From Patella vulgata (Eukaryota; Mollusca; Gastropoda; Patellidae): a stretch of 64,000 nt of DNA. Both the position numbers and the translations under genes were made by a program. The notes below the pieces were generated by a model. The model was given only the letters and a program-made list of their open reading frames with translations. It searched no databases and was not told where the DNA came from. The stretch covers positions 40,815,201 through 40,879,200 of the forward strand of contig NC_065887.2 in the NCBI RefSeq assembly GCF_932274485.2, in the 5' to 3' direction. Positions within the stretch are counted from its first letter, which is position 1. Each line of letters opens with the position of its first letter. Positions 32,660 to 43,673 of this stretch are shown here, one piece after another.

Positions 32660-32821
32660 TCCTGCCTGCAGCTGCTGTTTTTTTTTAAACGCTAAAAATA
32701 GTTCGAATGATCTAAAATTGTAAAATTGTAGCAGTGGGGTTTTGAGGGGTTACCTACCATACATAAAAAAAATGGTGAAAATCGGTCACCCACCATGTGC
32801 CGGTCCCTGCATGGCTATCTC

Positions 32822-33013
32822 GCAAACGCATTCTTAATTCTGTATTATCCATTTTATTGTTCAATTTTAAAATCTCGCGGTTGTTCTAAAACCTTTGAAT
32901 TTCGACGATCCGATGGCGTAGAGATTTGATGTTAATAAACTTCTAAATAATTGTTACATTTGAAACCAAAATAAAGACCTGCAATAGGCAGAATTAGCTC
33001 TTGTATAATGTAT
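32822..33013 (+). mobile_element. MITE-d variant (d2), right part
   Basis: TAAAATCTCGCGGTTGTTC, TTCGACGATCCGATGGCGTA, ATAAAGACCTGCAATAGGCA and AGCTCTTGTATAATGTATC lead into TTAA. Inverted relatives with the same blocks are at 42465-42610, 49786-49920 and 63516-63650. Confidence 0.65.
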
Positions 33014-34262
33014 CTTTAATAATTGGAAATATCAATTAAATAATATATGTAAGTATATGTTGCGTCTAGAAGCAAATATTATTACGACACGTGAAAGATA
33101 CAAAGCCGTTTTTAATTATGAAATCCTTATAAATTGAATTTTCAAAACAAGCGATTGGAACTATTTTTTGTAGTCATGAAATAATGTTTAAATTATTGCG
33201 ACATATTCAAACAGAATTGAAATGACCAAATTACTATACAACACGCTAGCTATGATTACTTTACTCTGTTCAATTTCCAAACCTTTTTTCGTTGAAAGGA
33301 TCGATTCTTACGAATTAAACACTGTTCTTATCTATTCAAAAATTTGCTAATTATTAAACCACGATTATTATCAGCTTTAAGGGGAAATAACATAGTTGAG
33401 GGGAAAGGTGACAATGCTAGTGTCAGTCATTATCATATATGTGACATATGACAAAATACTCTAGAACTTATTGACCCCAGCTAGATTTTGATAATATATG
33501 ATATTGACTTTTGAACTCTATATACTTCTGTTTAGTCACGTTCTAATTAAACATGTAATTAATCCCATATGTCATTTACATATGAACTGTGTTAAAGCTC
33601 CCCATGAATTCAAAGGAAATACGCACTCGTCAGTAATCATACCATGACGTGATAAGAGGTCAATTCCGTATATGATCATGAGTCTTATCTATTTTCCCTA
33701 TTGTCGGACCCTATATAACAAGGAGTTTGTTGGCTGTTAGAGAAACGGACGGGGAGGAGACGAGCGGAGACGACCAGAGACGAGCGGGGAGGAGAAGAGA
33801 GGCTTTGACGAGTGCATAGGCTCAACTGAGTTCAGCCGCTGCCTTGGCAGAGGGGCGGAATGGTGGATTTAATATAGTTATGTACCTGTGTTCCTGTATA
33901 GTTTAAGTTCCTGTATTGTTGACGTATTTATGTAGGTGCGTGATATTCTGTTCCCGTTTTAAATAAATGCTGTATTTACTAAACTGATCTCTGTTATTAT
34001 AAGAAGGTGTTACATTGATCTGTTATGGTACATCGACACGGCGGTTTCTATAAGAAATCAGTACCTGAAGGATCTGTTATGGTGCCATCGACCAACGATA
34101 CCCATGGCTGTGTTCCCGTGATATAAAGAAAATCCCGCGTGGCAGACAAAAGAGTTTTCACTGCTAGACATCCGATGAGTTGGTGGAAAACAATGCAGGA
34201 CTGAAACGTTTATTTGTGAAACCGTGGGTGACGGGCGCGGTTTTCATAGGAAATAGTGTTAC
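33014..34262 (-). repeat. Dispersed repeat R, ~1.2 kb
   Basis: Reverse-strand counterpart of 62369-63515, with pieces at 46320-46752 plus 49305-49785. Landmarks: TAGAAGCAAATATTATTACG, ATTTCCCTATTGTCGG with a TATATAA box at 33713, two GACGAGCGG/GGGGAGGAG blocks, AATAAATGCTGTATTTACTA at 33962. The G+A-rich island at 33750-33810 is polypyrimidine on the other strand. No ORF. A promoter-like box, R-rich leader and poly(A)-like signal are seen, but I cannot assign a family. Confidence 0.6.
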
Positions 34263-34287
34263 ACAGAACTGGTTAAATATAATTTTA

Positions 34288-34522
34288 AAGGGGAAGACCA
34301 ACGATTTTCAACAAAGTTTCCATAAATCTTAAATATATATTGATAAATAATCCCCTCTGTAACACAAGCAAAAAAGTTTTTGTAAGTAAGAAATTAATTT
34401 TTATTCAAACCGGAAGTGACATAGTTGGTTCAACACGCTCACTAGGCTTTATAGTAAGCATACATATTTGGCATAACTTTACTGCTGTATTGTGTTCACG
34501 CATCGTCCTTTGGCCAAAAATG
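34288..34522. mobile_element. MITE-a, truncated second copy
   Basis: TTAA (34284) then AGGGGAAGACCAACGATTTT and the rest of one long arm. The interior is inverted relative to the copy at 19761 (GGAAGTGACATAGTTGG, CATCGTCCTTTGGCC). It stops at 34522 without the second arm. Confidence 0.8.
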
Positions 34523-34591
34523 TGATCAAATGGGCTGTTTATTAGGATATTATAAACACGAATTTATGTTTTTTTTAACGTTTAGTACACT

Positions 34592-34858
34592 CAAACTCAG
34601 GCGTCGTTTCCCCTTGTCATTAGTGCAGGATGGGGGCCTGGCAAGGACAGCTGACTAGTCATTCGAATCAGACGACAAATCGAGGTTCCGTGTACACATT
34701 GGTGTACACGTAAAAGACCCCTTAGAAGTTGAATTTCGATATGAAAATAGGCCGTAGCCGCGGCTGTCCGGGCAAAAGTTCCCCCATAGCACAAGGTATG
34801 GCGTATGACCATCTTCATAAGCCAAGCAGAACAGTAGAACGTTAGAGACCATTTCATT
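34592..34858 (+). mobile_element. SINE-2, 5'-truncated, plus strand
   Basis: CAGGCGTCGTTTCCCCTTGT, GTGTACACATTGGTGTACAC, GTTGAATTTCGATATG, GTATGGCGTATGACCATCTT, ending in CCATTTCATTAC. The tRNA-like head is missing. Confidence 0.75.
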
Positions 34859-35235
34859 ACAGTTTCTTTATCTAAATCTTACATGATACATCTTTAAGCA
34901 TCTATGCTGTATTTCATTGTAATGACAGTCACTTATTATTTAAACGACGTTTAGTCACTTATTATTGATAATTATATAAACATTGTTCACGACATGGAAT
35001 GACAATTTTGAAATGTCATTCTGAAAATATTCATAATTGATATGTCACAATATATTGTATTTATTGCATTTTGTATGAATAATGACATGGTTTTATATTG
35101 ATGTTAATAAAGCAACTGGGTTGTAATTATATGGGGTTATCGAATATGATAATATACCGCTTAGTGTATTGGGGTTAGAACCCAGACATTGTCACGAAAT
35201 ACCCAAATATCCAAATCTCTTAGCTCTTGCATAAT
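34859..35235. repeat. Third copy of the block that follows SINE-2 in the duplicated units
   Basis: TCTTTATCTAAATCTTACAT, TTAAACGACGTTTAGTCAC, CATTGTTCACGACATGGAAT, GGGGTTAGAACCCAGAC. It matches 43673-44025 and 56762-57295. All three copies are preceded by a plus-strand SINE-2, so the SINE and this block moved together. Confidence 0.7.
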
Positions 35236-35448
35236 GCCTGTTTAAGTCAACATTGCTGAGTGAAGCTAGCTTACCCCCCCCCCCCAAAAAAAAAACAAAA
35301 AAAACCAAATTTGTCCACACTGCCTTCTGCCTACTTACGAATAATTTAGGACACCTAATACGGTTTTAATTAATTTGTTATTTATATTTCAGTAATGTGT
35401 TTGGATAATAGATGAATTTTAAAAATATTTTGATAGTCGATCATTTTT

Positions 35449-38180
35449 ATACGCCCACATTTTCATGTGGACGTATATTGTCGTCGCCACTGTCCGTCCG
35501 TCCGTCCGCCCACAATTGTTTGTGAACAGTCTACAGGTCACAATTTTTATCCGATTTCAATGAAACTTGAAATATAGATTTATCACCCTAAGATCTCGCT
35601 CGGTTCCTTTTGATATTGGCATGTATCGGACTGTAACTTCGTGGATTTTGGCCCCTGATTGTACGAAAAATCTCGTTTTTAGCTTGTGAACACTGTAGAG
35701 GTCACAATTTTTTATCCGATTTGGTTTAAACTTGAAATGTTCGGTTCCTTTCGATGTTCGTGCATATCGGAACGTACCTTCTTGAATTATGGCCCCTGAT
35801 TGTACGAACGCACATTTATATAAATACGAATTCGACTTTCAAGACCATAAAAGAAAAACAGATTACAAAGTAGCTAAAAGTCTAAACTATACCTTCCGAT
35901 ACATTGATGACATAATTCCTATCAATGATAACGGAAATTTCAACAAATATAAAAGTGAAATATATCCTCCTGAACTAATATTAAATAAAGAAAATTCCGG
36001 TACTATAAATGCATCTGTTCTTGACCTTAACATCAATATAATTAACAATAAATTTAATGTCTGTATTTTCGACAAAACGGACAAATTTGGTTTTGAAGTA
36101 GCAAAATACCCGTCAATCTATAGTAATATACCAGATACCACGCTATATAGTGTTTTCTATTCACAGGCATTACGATTTTTGATAATATGTAACAATAAAG
36201 AACTATTTCTCTCCCGAATAAAATCTCTTTGCTTTAATTGCACTGCCAAAGGCGCTACACAATTGCGCATTTTAAAAGAAATTTCAAAACTTCCATTACT
36301 TCAACATACCAAGTTTGACATTTCTTGTAAGTATATAACCGACTACATACTGGATAATAATGATCCAATTTAAATTTTATTTTAGATTTTCTGTAGTTAC
36401 CTAACCCTGTCTGAATTACCTCCCTTAATGTTATGCCTTTAAAAATACACTTACATAGTAGGATTTCTTCAACATACCTGTTTTGCATTTCTTGTGTGGG
36501 GTATTATATTAATATATTATATATTGTACAATTACATAACTTAATAATTCCGATTAGTCGCTAGAACTTATGTTTTTTAAGCTTTTAACGTTATTTTATC
36601 TGGATTGTCGCCCCTATTATTGTGATTTTTTATCACCTTCTAAGATATGACGTCATTCTCAGTCAGCAGACGGCTGTCCCTCGAGACAGTCTACATTTCC
36701 TACTTGCTTCTTTGTATTCAGTTTTGTTTTTGTTTTTGTGACGATGGAACATGTACCCTACATGAATTGAATACTGAAGCGTTTCTTTATACTTTATTGA
36801 ATTTAAGAGTTTAGACTACTTTTTTTTCTACATTTCACCGATGTGGTTACTTGTAGGCCTATAATTGAATTTTACTACATATGCTTACATTCGTATTTCG
36901 TGTAGCATATAGCAGATCATGACTCATGCTGGCATTACACAATGGGTTCTTTGGGTTGTATTCCTAATTGTTTTCAAATTTGAGTGAAGTCTGTGTCACT
37001 ACAGACCCGGGATCCATTCACTTTTTTTGGAATTGTCTGTATGTTTGTGTTTTCCTGAGTATGATGTCCTGTACGTGTATTTGTTTTTGTGTAAATTTTG
37101 TGTGGTGCAGTCCCCCTGCACTTACTACTAATAGAGGTCATAATTTTTATCCGATTTAAAAAACAGTATTATTATATCATCGTTACACCCTAAGGACGAC
37201 TTAGTTAGAATTTCGTGAAAATCGGCCCAAAACTGACAGATAAAATGGCCGCCCTTCGTTCTCATTTAGCGTAAAAATATGGTATATCAAGGTTGTGGAC
37301 CCTATATATGTCACAATTTTTATCCGATTTTGTTGAAACTTGAAATGTAAGTTTATAACCCAAAGATCTCGGTTCCTTTCGATATTCGCCCATATCGGAC
37401 CGTAACTTCATGAATTATGGCCTCTGATTGTACGAAAAATCGCGTTTTTAGCTTGTGGACCCTATAAAGTCATAAATTTTATCCGATTTAAAAAAACCGT
37501 ATTATTATATCACCGTTAAACCCTAAGTACGGCTGAGTTCGAATTTCGTGAAAATCGGCCCAAACTGACAGACAAAATGGCCACCGTTCGTTCTCAAATA
37601 GCGTAAAATATGGTATATCAAGGTTGTTGACCCTATAGAGGTCACAATTTTTATCCGATTTTGTTGAAACTTGAAATTTAAGTTTATAACCCAAAGATCT
37701 CGGTTCCTTTCGATATTCGCGCATATCGGACCGTAACGTCCTGAATTATGGCCCCTGATTGTACGAAAAATGACGTTTTTAGCTTGTGGACCCTATAGAG
37801 GTCATAATTTTTATCCGATTTAAAAAATCGTATTATTATATCACCGTTACACCCTAAGAACGGCTGAGTTCGAATGTCGTGAAAATCAGCCCAAAACTGA
37901 CAGATAAAATGGCCGCCCTTCGTTCTCAAATGGTGTAAAAATATGGTACATTGTATATCAAGGTTGTGGACCCTATAGAGGTCACAATTTTTATCCGATT
38001 TTGTTGAAACTTGAAATGTAAGTTTATAACCCAAAGATCTTGGTTCCTTTTGATATTTGCGCATATCGAATTGTAATGTCCTGAATTATGGCACTTGATT
38101 GTATGAAAAATCGCGTTTTTAGGAAAAATTACTTTCGCTTTAGCTTGTTCTCTATCCATCTCTCGAAAGTATGGGCGTAT
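35449..38180. mobile_element. TIR-bounded element with ~330-bp repeats, copy 2, interrupted
   Basis: Same ends as copy 1 (ATACGCCCACATTTTCATGT; right end GAAAGTATGGGCGTAT, a better TIR match here). Internal units start at 35521, 35697, 37310, 37638 and 37978. An RT-bearing insertion occupies 35806-37130. The unit sequence is close to copy 1. Confidence 0.75.
35806..37130 (+). pseudogene. Reverse-transcriptase element fragment (FRYIDD type, possibly Penelope-like)
   Basis: The insertion carries an open stretch to 36373 with FRYIDDIIPINDN (RT catalytic box, YIDD variant), then ASVLDLNINI and YSNIPDTTLYSVFYSQALRF. This RT type is common in aquatic invertebrates; I lean to Penelope-like but the clade is not certain. 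The first residues of the open frame come from the host repeat. Only the part from just before the catalytic box onward is present, so it is a 5'-truncated fossil with about 750 bp of non-coding 3' sequence. About 30 bases of the host unit are missing at the junction. Confidence 0.6.
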
Positions 38181-38583
38181 CCTGCCTGGCAGCCGCTGGT
38201 TTCAGAATGTTTTGAAGATATATGTCAATAAAGATTTGAGTTGTGGAGGATCATTAAGCATAAAAGTGAAAAAATAGTACACTATAATATTTATACGCAG
38301 TTTATTCACCTTACTACAATAGAGGGAGTTTATTGTCCATTAACTACTCTAGGTCAGGTGCGAACTATTTTGTTGTTGCCATGTTGGCTACATTTAAGGC
38401 TTAGACATGCATTATGCAAGAGCTAAATCTGCCTATTGCAGACTTTTCTTTAGGCCTGAAATGTATAAAAAATTATTAATTAACTTATTCACACCATGTA
38501 ATGGAAATCAACTTTGATGTAAATTTAGAAGCGCAGTTTAGATTAACGATGAATGTAAATTTACTTCTCACTTTCAATTTACA

Positions 38584-38795
38584 AGAGAGAGAGAGAGAGA
38601 GAGAGTTTAACGTCAACTCGACACAAACTAGGTCATTTCAGGACTAACATATGGTTCAATTTTATTTCAATAATTCGCTTGCGCGTACTGGTCCTTAGCA
38701 GTGGGCGGTAACCGAAGTTCCGGAGAATACCCTCGAGGTTGGACAGGTGACCCTACTCCTTGTCACGTAGAACCGGGGAATTGAAACACACCAGA
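38584..38795 (-). mobile_element. SINE-1, head missing
   Basis: A (GA)n tail, then TTTAACGTCAACTCGACACA, AATTCGCTTGCGCGTAC and CCTCGAGGTTGGACAG. It ends near ACACACCAG without the tRNA-like head, so 5'-truncated. Confidence 0.75.
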
Positions 38796-38857
38796 TGTCT
38801 GGATAAGTTAATTAATGTCTCATTAATAATTTAGATAACATTTCAGGCCTAAAGAAA

Positions 38858-39126
38858 AGAGAGAGAAATGGGGTTTAACGTCCACTCGACACAAACCAGG
38901 TCATTTCGGGACTAACTTATGGTTCAATTTTATTTCCATAATTCGCTTGCGCGTAGGGGCCTTTAGCTCTGGGGGAAAACAGGAGGACCCGGAGAAAACC
39001 AACGAGGTTGGACAGGCGACCCCACTCCTTGTCACGTACAACCGGGGAATCGAAACCCCACCAGTTGTCTCAATGATAGACCGTATGATACAGCGCGCGT
39101 GCTAACCATTCGGCCATCCACCCCCC
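38858..39126 (-). mobile_element. SINE-1, complete, with target duplication
   Basis: From AGAGAGAAATGGGGTTTAAC to GCTAACCATTCGGCCATCCA. AGGCCTAAAGAAA is at 38845-38857 and 39127-39139, a 13-bp duplication of MITE-d sequence. It therefore postdates the MITE. Confidence 0.88.
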
Positions 39127-39183
39127 AGGCCTAAAGAAAGACCTGCAATAGGCAGATTTAGCACTTGTATAATGTATGTTTAA

Positions 39184-39352
39184 GCGATCCGGCTTCTGAT
39201 TGGTCAAGCTGTAACATAATCACGACACTTGGCATAAGCAAACCGGCTTCTGATTGGCGAAGATGTAACATAATCACGACACTTGACATAGTTTTTTCTC
39301 TATTTAGAGATAAATAATCTTTAAAACGCCGCAGTGCTGTGGAGATATAATA
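39184..39352 (+). promoter_or_regulatory. Promoter of orphan first exon, 54-bp block duplicated
   Basis: CCGGCTTCTGATTGG ... ATAATCACGACACTTG occurs twice (39190 and 39244). The other two promoters of this family have it once. The inverted CCAAT (GATTGG at 39252) lies ~100 bp before the ATG, the same distance as in the other two copies. GAACGCCGCAGT-like leader: AAACGCCGCAGTGCTG. No clear TATA box. Confidence 0.6.
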
Positions 39353-39386
39353 ATGGCGGCTATCGTATTGTTACTTTTTAAAGCAA
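39353..39386 (+). CDS. Orphan signal-peptide exon, copy 0
   Basis: ATGGCGGCTATCGTATTGTT continues to AAAGCA A|GTAAG: residues MAAIVLLLFKA with a phase-1 donor, the counterpart of the first exon at 45709-45745. A Lys replaces the Thr of the other copies inside the hydrophobic core. I find no FAMeT or PAN exon between here and 45.7 kb. Either a relic of a deleted gene copy or an alternative first exon splicing to 50828 with matching phase. Confidence 0.5.
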
Positions 39387-39599
39387 GTAAGACATCAGTA
39401 CGTGTTAAAGGACAATATTTGTGTCGGTCATTATGTGATAGAACTGGTTAAACACATTTCAAATATTGTTGTTTTTTTTAAAAAATAATTCACTTTTATT
39501 TACAGTGTTTATTATTTTAAATGTATTTTCTACGTCTAGATCGCTTAACTCTGTATCTAGAATGTGTTCCCATTCTTCAATGGCTTTTGGCCTGCTGAA

Positions 39600-40440
39600 C
39601 TTTGCTTTTATCCGGCTATCATAACATCTTTTGAATCTACGTTGTGAAAATCAGTATTATATATTTTGTAAAAATTAGTATTTATATCTTCCACTTTCAA
39701 CTTCGTTCGGTTCCTGTACATACCTCAAGATGCATTTTTCTATTCCATTTAAGATAAATTGATGTTTTTCTAAATATTGATTATCGATCTTATTTATTTT
39801 ATCAAAATATTCACTAACGTACCGAATATAATTTTTAAAAAGAGTTTTTAAAAATATAATTTTATTATTAATCTTTATGTTTGTATTATTCCAAATAATT
39901 TGATTTTCAGCTTGCGCAATGTTCTTTATATGCGTTGTGTAAATTTTATACCAGTTGGAATAGAGTTTTTTTTTATAGAAAGGAATGTTTAAATTTAGCT
40001 TTTCTGTAAAGTTGCAAGAAGGTAATAAATTTCCACCATATTCAGCCATAATGACTTCATATGGTTTGAGCCATGTTTGGACGGGTGACTGGTATATTTT
40101 TTAATCCAAAAAATGCTATTACATATTAGGAATTCTTTAAGTCAATCATTTTTAATCCGCAATTTTTATTGGTCTGTATAAGAATATCTCGCTTTATTCT
40201 ATTAGGTCCGTTCCATATAAATTTGTAAAATATTGAATTTAGTTTTTCAATATTAGAATCCGACACTGGATTAACAGTTGCCGGGTAAAGAATTTTTGAA
40301 ATACAAAATGTTTTAATTATTGGTATTTTTCCAATTAACGATAATTTATGTTTATCCCATTTTGTTCTATTTCAGTTATTTTATTTGTAAAGTTTAATTC
40401 GCCGGTAATTAGCAAGCATGTCCGTGTGTTCATTTGACAA
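39600..40440 (-). pseudogene. LINE fragment, Tx1/L1-like ORF2 C-terminal part
   Basis: The minus frame 39675-40049 reads AEYGGNLLPSCNFTEKLN, then NQIIWNNTNIKINNKIIF and NYIRYVSEYFDKI. The IWNN-I-I-k pattern and G-I-Y-V-x-D/E-like block are typical of the end of L1/Tx1 ORF2. Upstream (40060-40440) the related pieces (LIPIIKTFCISKI-like) are scattered over frames. No 3' tail is visible; 39480-39600 is AT-rich. Confidence 0.6.
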
Positions 40441-41125
40441 AGAACAAAGAGGAAAAATACAAAATACACAAAAACAGTGAATTATTTACAATTAAAGCAA
40501 TGGTATAATACATAAACATTGAATGTTTCGGTCATAGTTAAGTTATTATAACAATATCGTACGATGATATTTTAAGTGAACAATTTGGACAGAAGCATGA
40601 AGATGAAAGTTTAAAGTGATAATACTTAGAGGGGGGTCAGTTCAAAAATCCGATATAATTTTGATACGAGGAATGAGTTCCCATAGTTGACAATTATTTA
40701 GATAATTGGCTGTTTACATTTCAATAAGTTAAAGGGATAATTAACGAAATCAAAAGTTTAAACTGAGATGTTAACCCTATTAGTTGATATTTGAATGGAA
40801 CTTTTAAGTAGATAATTGGGAACTTTTAATGCATAAATAATGTGGGCATAGTTTTATACATTCGATTCTCTTTATTAGTTATATAATAATATAAATGTAT
40901 AACTACATGTAAGTATGTATTATAAACTAAACAGTGGCCTAAGATAATATTACTCTGTAACAATCAGACAATAGGGAACTTTCAAGTAGCATACATGACA
41001 TTACCTTACGGGGAGATTTTGTCATTGTTTTAAAAATCTGAGCAAACTTATAATTACATGAAGGATAATTGGGGCAATGGCGAATGTATGGAACGATTTG
41101 AGGTACTATCCATTTGGTCATCAAC
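40441..41125. other. No feature seen
   Basis: AT-rich sequence with no recognisable gene or repeat. Confidence 0.4.
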
Positions 41126-41129
41126 TTAG

Positions 41130-41532
41130 AGATACATTATGGGCAATTAGATAAAGCGCTTGTAGTCCTCACTACAATAGTCAAAAACTAGACAATGTAA
41201 ATGGAATCAGCTGAAAAATTTCAGTCAACTTGATCCACTCTGAACCGAGAATTTAGCAATTGAAATTTTTGGCCTAGCCTCGATCATAATTACTAAAGTC
41301 AGTACGATAAAAGACATAGTCTCAATTATCCATTTCACGATTAAATCATGAATGAAAGTTGAGCATCAAATAGGATTCAAAACCAGTAAATATCACAGGT
41401 TAGCGATGACATCGAGAGTTAATTATGGTCTAGATAAGTTCTAATCAATGTCTTAATTAATAATTTAGACAACATTCCAGACCCAAAGAAAGACCTACAA
41501 CAGGCAGAATCAGCTCTTGCATAATGTATTCT
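41130..41532 (+). mobile_element. MITE-d copy
   Basis: Starts AGATACATTATGGGCAATTA after a TTAG (mutated TTAA). The interior has GTCAAAAACTAGACAATG, CTGAACCGAGAATTTAGC and GAGTTAATTATGGTCTAG. It ends AGCTCTTGCATAATGTATT. Confidence 0.75.
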
Positions 41533-41810
41533 TATATATATAAAAAAACCCAGCAAAAATCAGTATATAATAAGGTACAGTAGTTTGGGGATAATATTGA
41601 TGAATGAAAGTGATTCAAAAATATAAAGATACAGTCAGGCATCATTATTTCTTTTTATCTGGATGTGTTTTCGAAGCAAAAAACGCCAAAATCTCATAAG
41701 GATTATTGTTTTAATGGCCCAACTCTATTATCGTAGTCTATACAGTCGGAGGATTGCAGAATGTGATAACGTGGCTTTGTTGTAATTAAACAAAGACTTA
41801 TGGCAGCCTT

Positions 41811-42325
41811 CATAATTTCTACTTTTCGCCTCTTCAGAACGTGAAAGTCGAAAAGTAGAAGTTACGACAAAATATGAGGCGACAACACGCTATACAAACC
41901 AAAATCAACTCGAAAATAAGAAATTAAGAAATAACACACAGCGATAATAGTGCCCCGCGTTTTTTCCTAATTTCTTATTTTCGACTTACCTTTTGGCTTG
42001 TATACCGTCTTGTCGACTTGCTACTTAGTCATATTTTTGTATTTATTGATGTCAGTAAGAAGGCGCCAACACGCTATACAAGCCAAAATGCAACTCGAAA
42101 ATAGGAAATTAAGAAATAACACACAGCGATAATAGCGCCCCTCGTTTTTTCCTAATTTCTTATTTCCGACTTGCATTTTGGCTTGTATACCGTCTTGTCG
42201 ACTTCAGACTTAGTCATATTTTTGTATTTATTGATGTCAGTAAGAAGGCGCCAACACGCATACCAAGCCAAAATGCAACCTCGAAAAGTAGAAATTAGGA
42301 AATTAACACACCGCGCTATTAGCAA
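41811..42325. mobile_element. Palindrome-rich element, long form
   Basis: Inverted relative to 21416-21768, and with an internal ~185-bp unit present twice (starting GATAATAGTGCC at 41943 and GATAATAGCGCC at 42128) where the other copy has one. TGTATACCGTCTTGTCGACTT and GAAGGCGCCAACACGC mark each unit. Confidence 0.75.
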
Positions 42326-42620
42326 CCTATCATTTTGTATATCCGGCAATTATTTTAACATTAATTAGTTATTTAAAAAAATAGCTCCATTTATTGAGTA
42401 TTGTCTCGTTTGTTTTAAAAATTCAAGTTCTAAAGATTTCATAATTAAAAACGGCTTTGTATCTTGCAGGTCTTTATTTTGGTTTCAAATGTAACAAAAC
42501 AATTATTTAGACGTTTATTAACATGAAATTTCTACGCCATCGGATCGTCGAAATTAAAAGGTTTTAGAACAACCGCGAGATTTTAAAATTGAACAATAAA
42601 ATGGATAATCAAGACTTAAG
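42326..42620 (+). repeat. Piece of repeat R with MITE-d2
   Basis: GGCAATTATTTTAACATTAATT, TTCATAATTAAAAACGGCTT and CATCGGATCGTCGAAATTAA match 49540-49910 and 63340-63630. Confidence 0.6.
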
Positions 42621-42813
42621 GGTGTAGTTACTTGATTTAAATACTTCCCATTCTACTGAGTATATACTCATTATATATCGAGATTGTGCGTGCTCAACGT
42701 TTTCAAATTTAGATGTAAATACATAGTATTTGGTTAAGAATATCAAAAGATTTGTTAAATTATTGAAGCTTTTTTATTTTAAATACCCCAAATGGATGAT
42801 TTTATTTCCTTAA

Positions 42814-43110
42814 AGGACAATATTGGTGCCAGTCATTATCACATATGTGATAGAACTGGTTAAACACGTTCCAAATATTATTTTTTTCACAGAGATCATT
42901 GCTACGATAGATGAGTAATCAATGTTTCAACAATAGGAAGTGACGAACGCAAAAGGAAAACACGAGTTATCCCTCTATAAAACTGGCTGAAGTGACGGGT
43001 GATAACAGATACATGGGCGAATTTCTGCTCACTAATAATTCCTTCGAAGACCAAAAGTTGTTGTATGGGACTGTAAGAGTATATCTGACAATTCAAAAAA
43101 GTAATTGAAT
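42814..43110. mobile_element. MITE-c relative, one end
   Basis: TTAA (42810) then AGGACAATATTGGTGCCAGT, ATGTGATAGAACTGGTTAAA, GAAGTGACGAACGCAAAAGG and CGAAGACCAAAAGTTGTTG. Same left end as the complete MITE-c at 55289 but no inverted right end. Partial copies at 39407-39475, 46022-46290 and 62030-62280. Confidence 0.6.
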
Positions 43111-43306
43111 GTCATTAGATAAGAGAACACGAGAAAAATAGAAACAGTACGTACATTCACGGGTGTTTATTCATTCTCGACAGTGAAATGTAATTCTGAA
43201 AGTATTTATATTAATGTCACAATATATTGTTTTTATGGCATATCTTATTTTTGAATGATATATTTTGAAACTATTATAGCGAGATCGGTCAGCTCTTTAT
43301 CTTAAG

Positions 43307-43673
43307 GGAAGCCACGGTGGCTAAGTTAGTAAGAAGCTGTTTCGCTAGCCTGAAAGTCACGTGTTCGATCCTGATGTTGACCGAGAAAGGTTATCGGGAT
43401 TTTCAGGCGTCGTTTCCCTTTGTCAGTGGTGCAGGATGGGGACCTAGTATGGACAGCTGTCTAGTCGTTCGAACCAGATGACAAATCGAGGTTCCGTGTA
43501 CACATTGGCGTACACGTAAAAGACCCCAAAGCAGTTGGAATTCGATATAAAAGTAGGCCGTGGCGCCGCTGTGCGGGCAAATTTTCCGTCATAGCTCAAG
43601 GTATGGCGTATGACCATCTTCAATATCCCAGTCGAAGCAGAACAGCAGGACTTTAAAGCCCATTTCATTACAG
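43307..43673 (+). mobile_element. SINE-2 copy, full length, plus strand
   Basis: The tRNA-like head (AAGCCACGGTGGCTAAGTTA, B-box-like GTGTTCGATCC), body and CCATTTCATTAC end are present. It lies at the left border of the duplicated unit. Confidence 0.8.

Larger units (their letters stand above)
38405..39179 (-). mobile_element. MITE-d carrying two SINE-1 insertions
   Basis: The left end is ACATGCATTATGCAAGAGCT, and the right end AGCACTTGTATAATGTATG runs into TTAA at 39180-39183. Pieces 38405-38583, 38796-38857 and 39127-39179 together make one MITE-d. It ends just before the promoter of the orphan first exon. Confidence 0.75.

Noticed and set aside
33690-34262. LTR of a retrovirus-like element
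   Set aside because: A promoter-like box and AATAAA are present, but I see no paired copy bounding a coding region and no clear target duplication here. Kept as an unassigned repeat.
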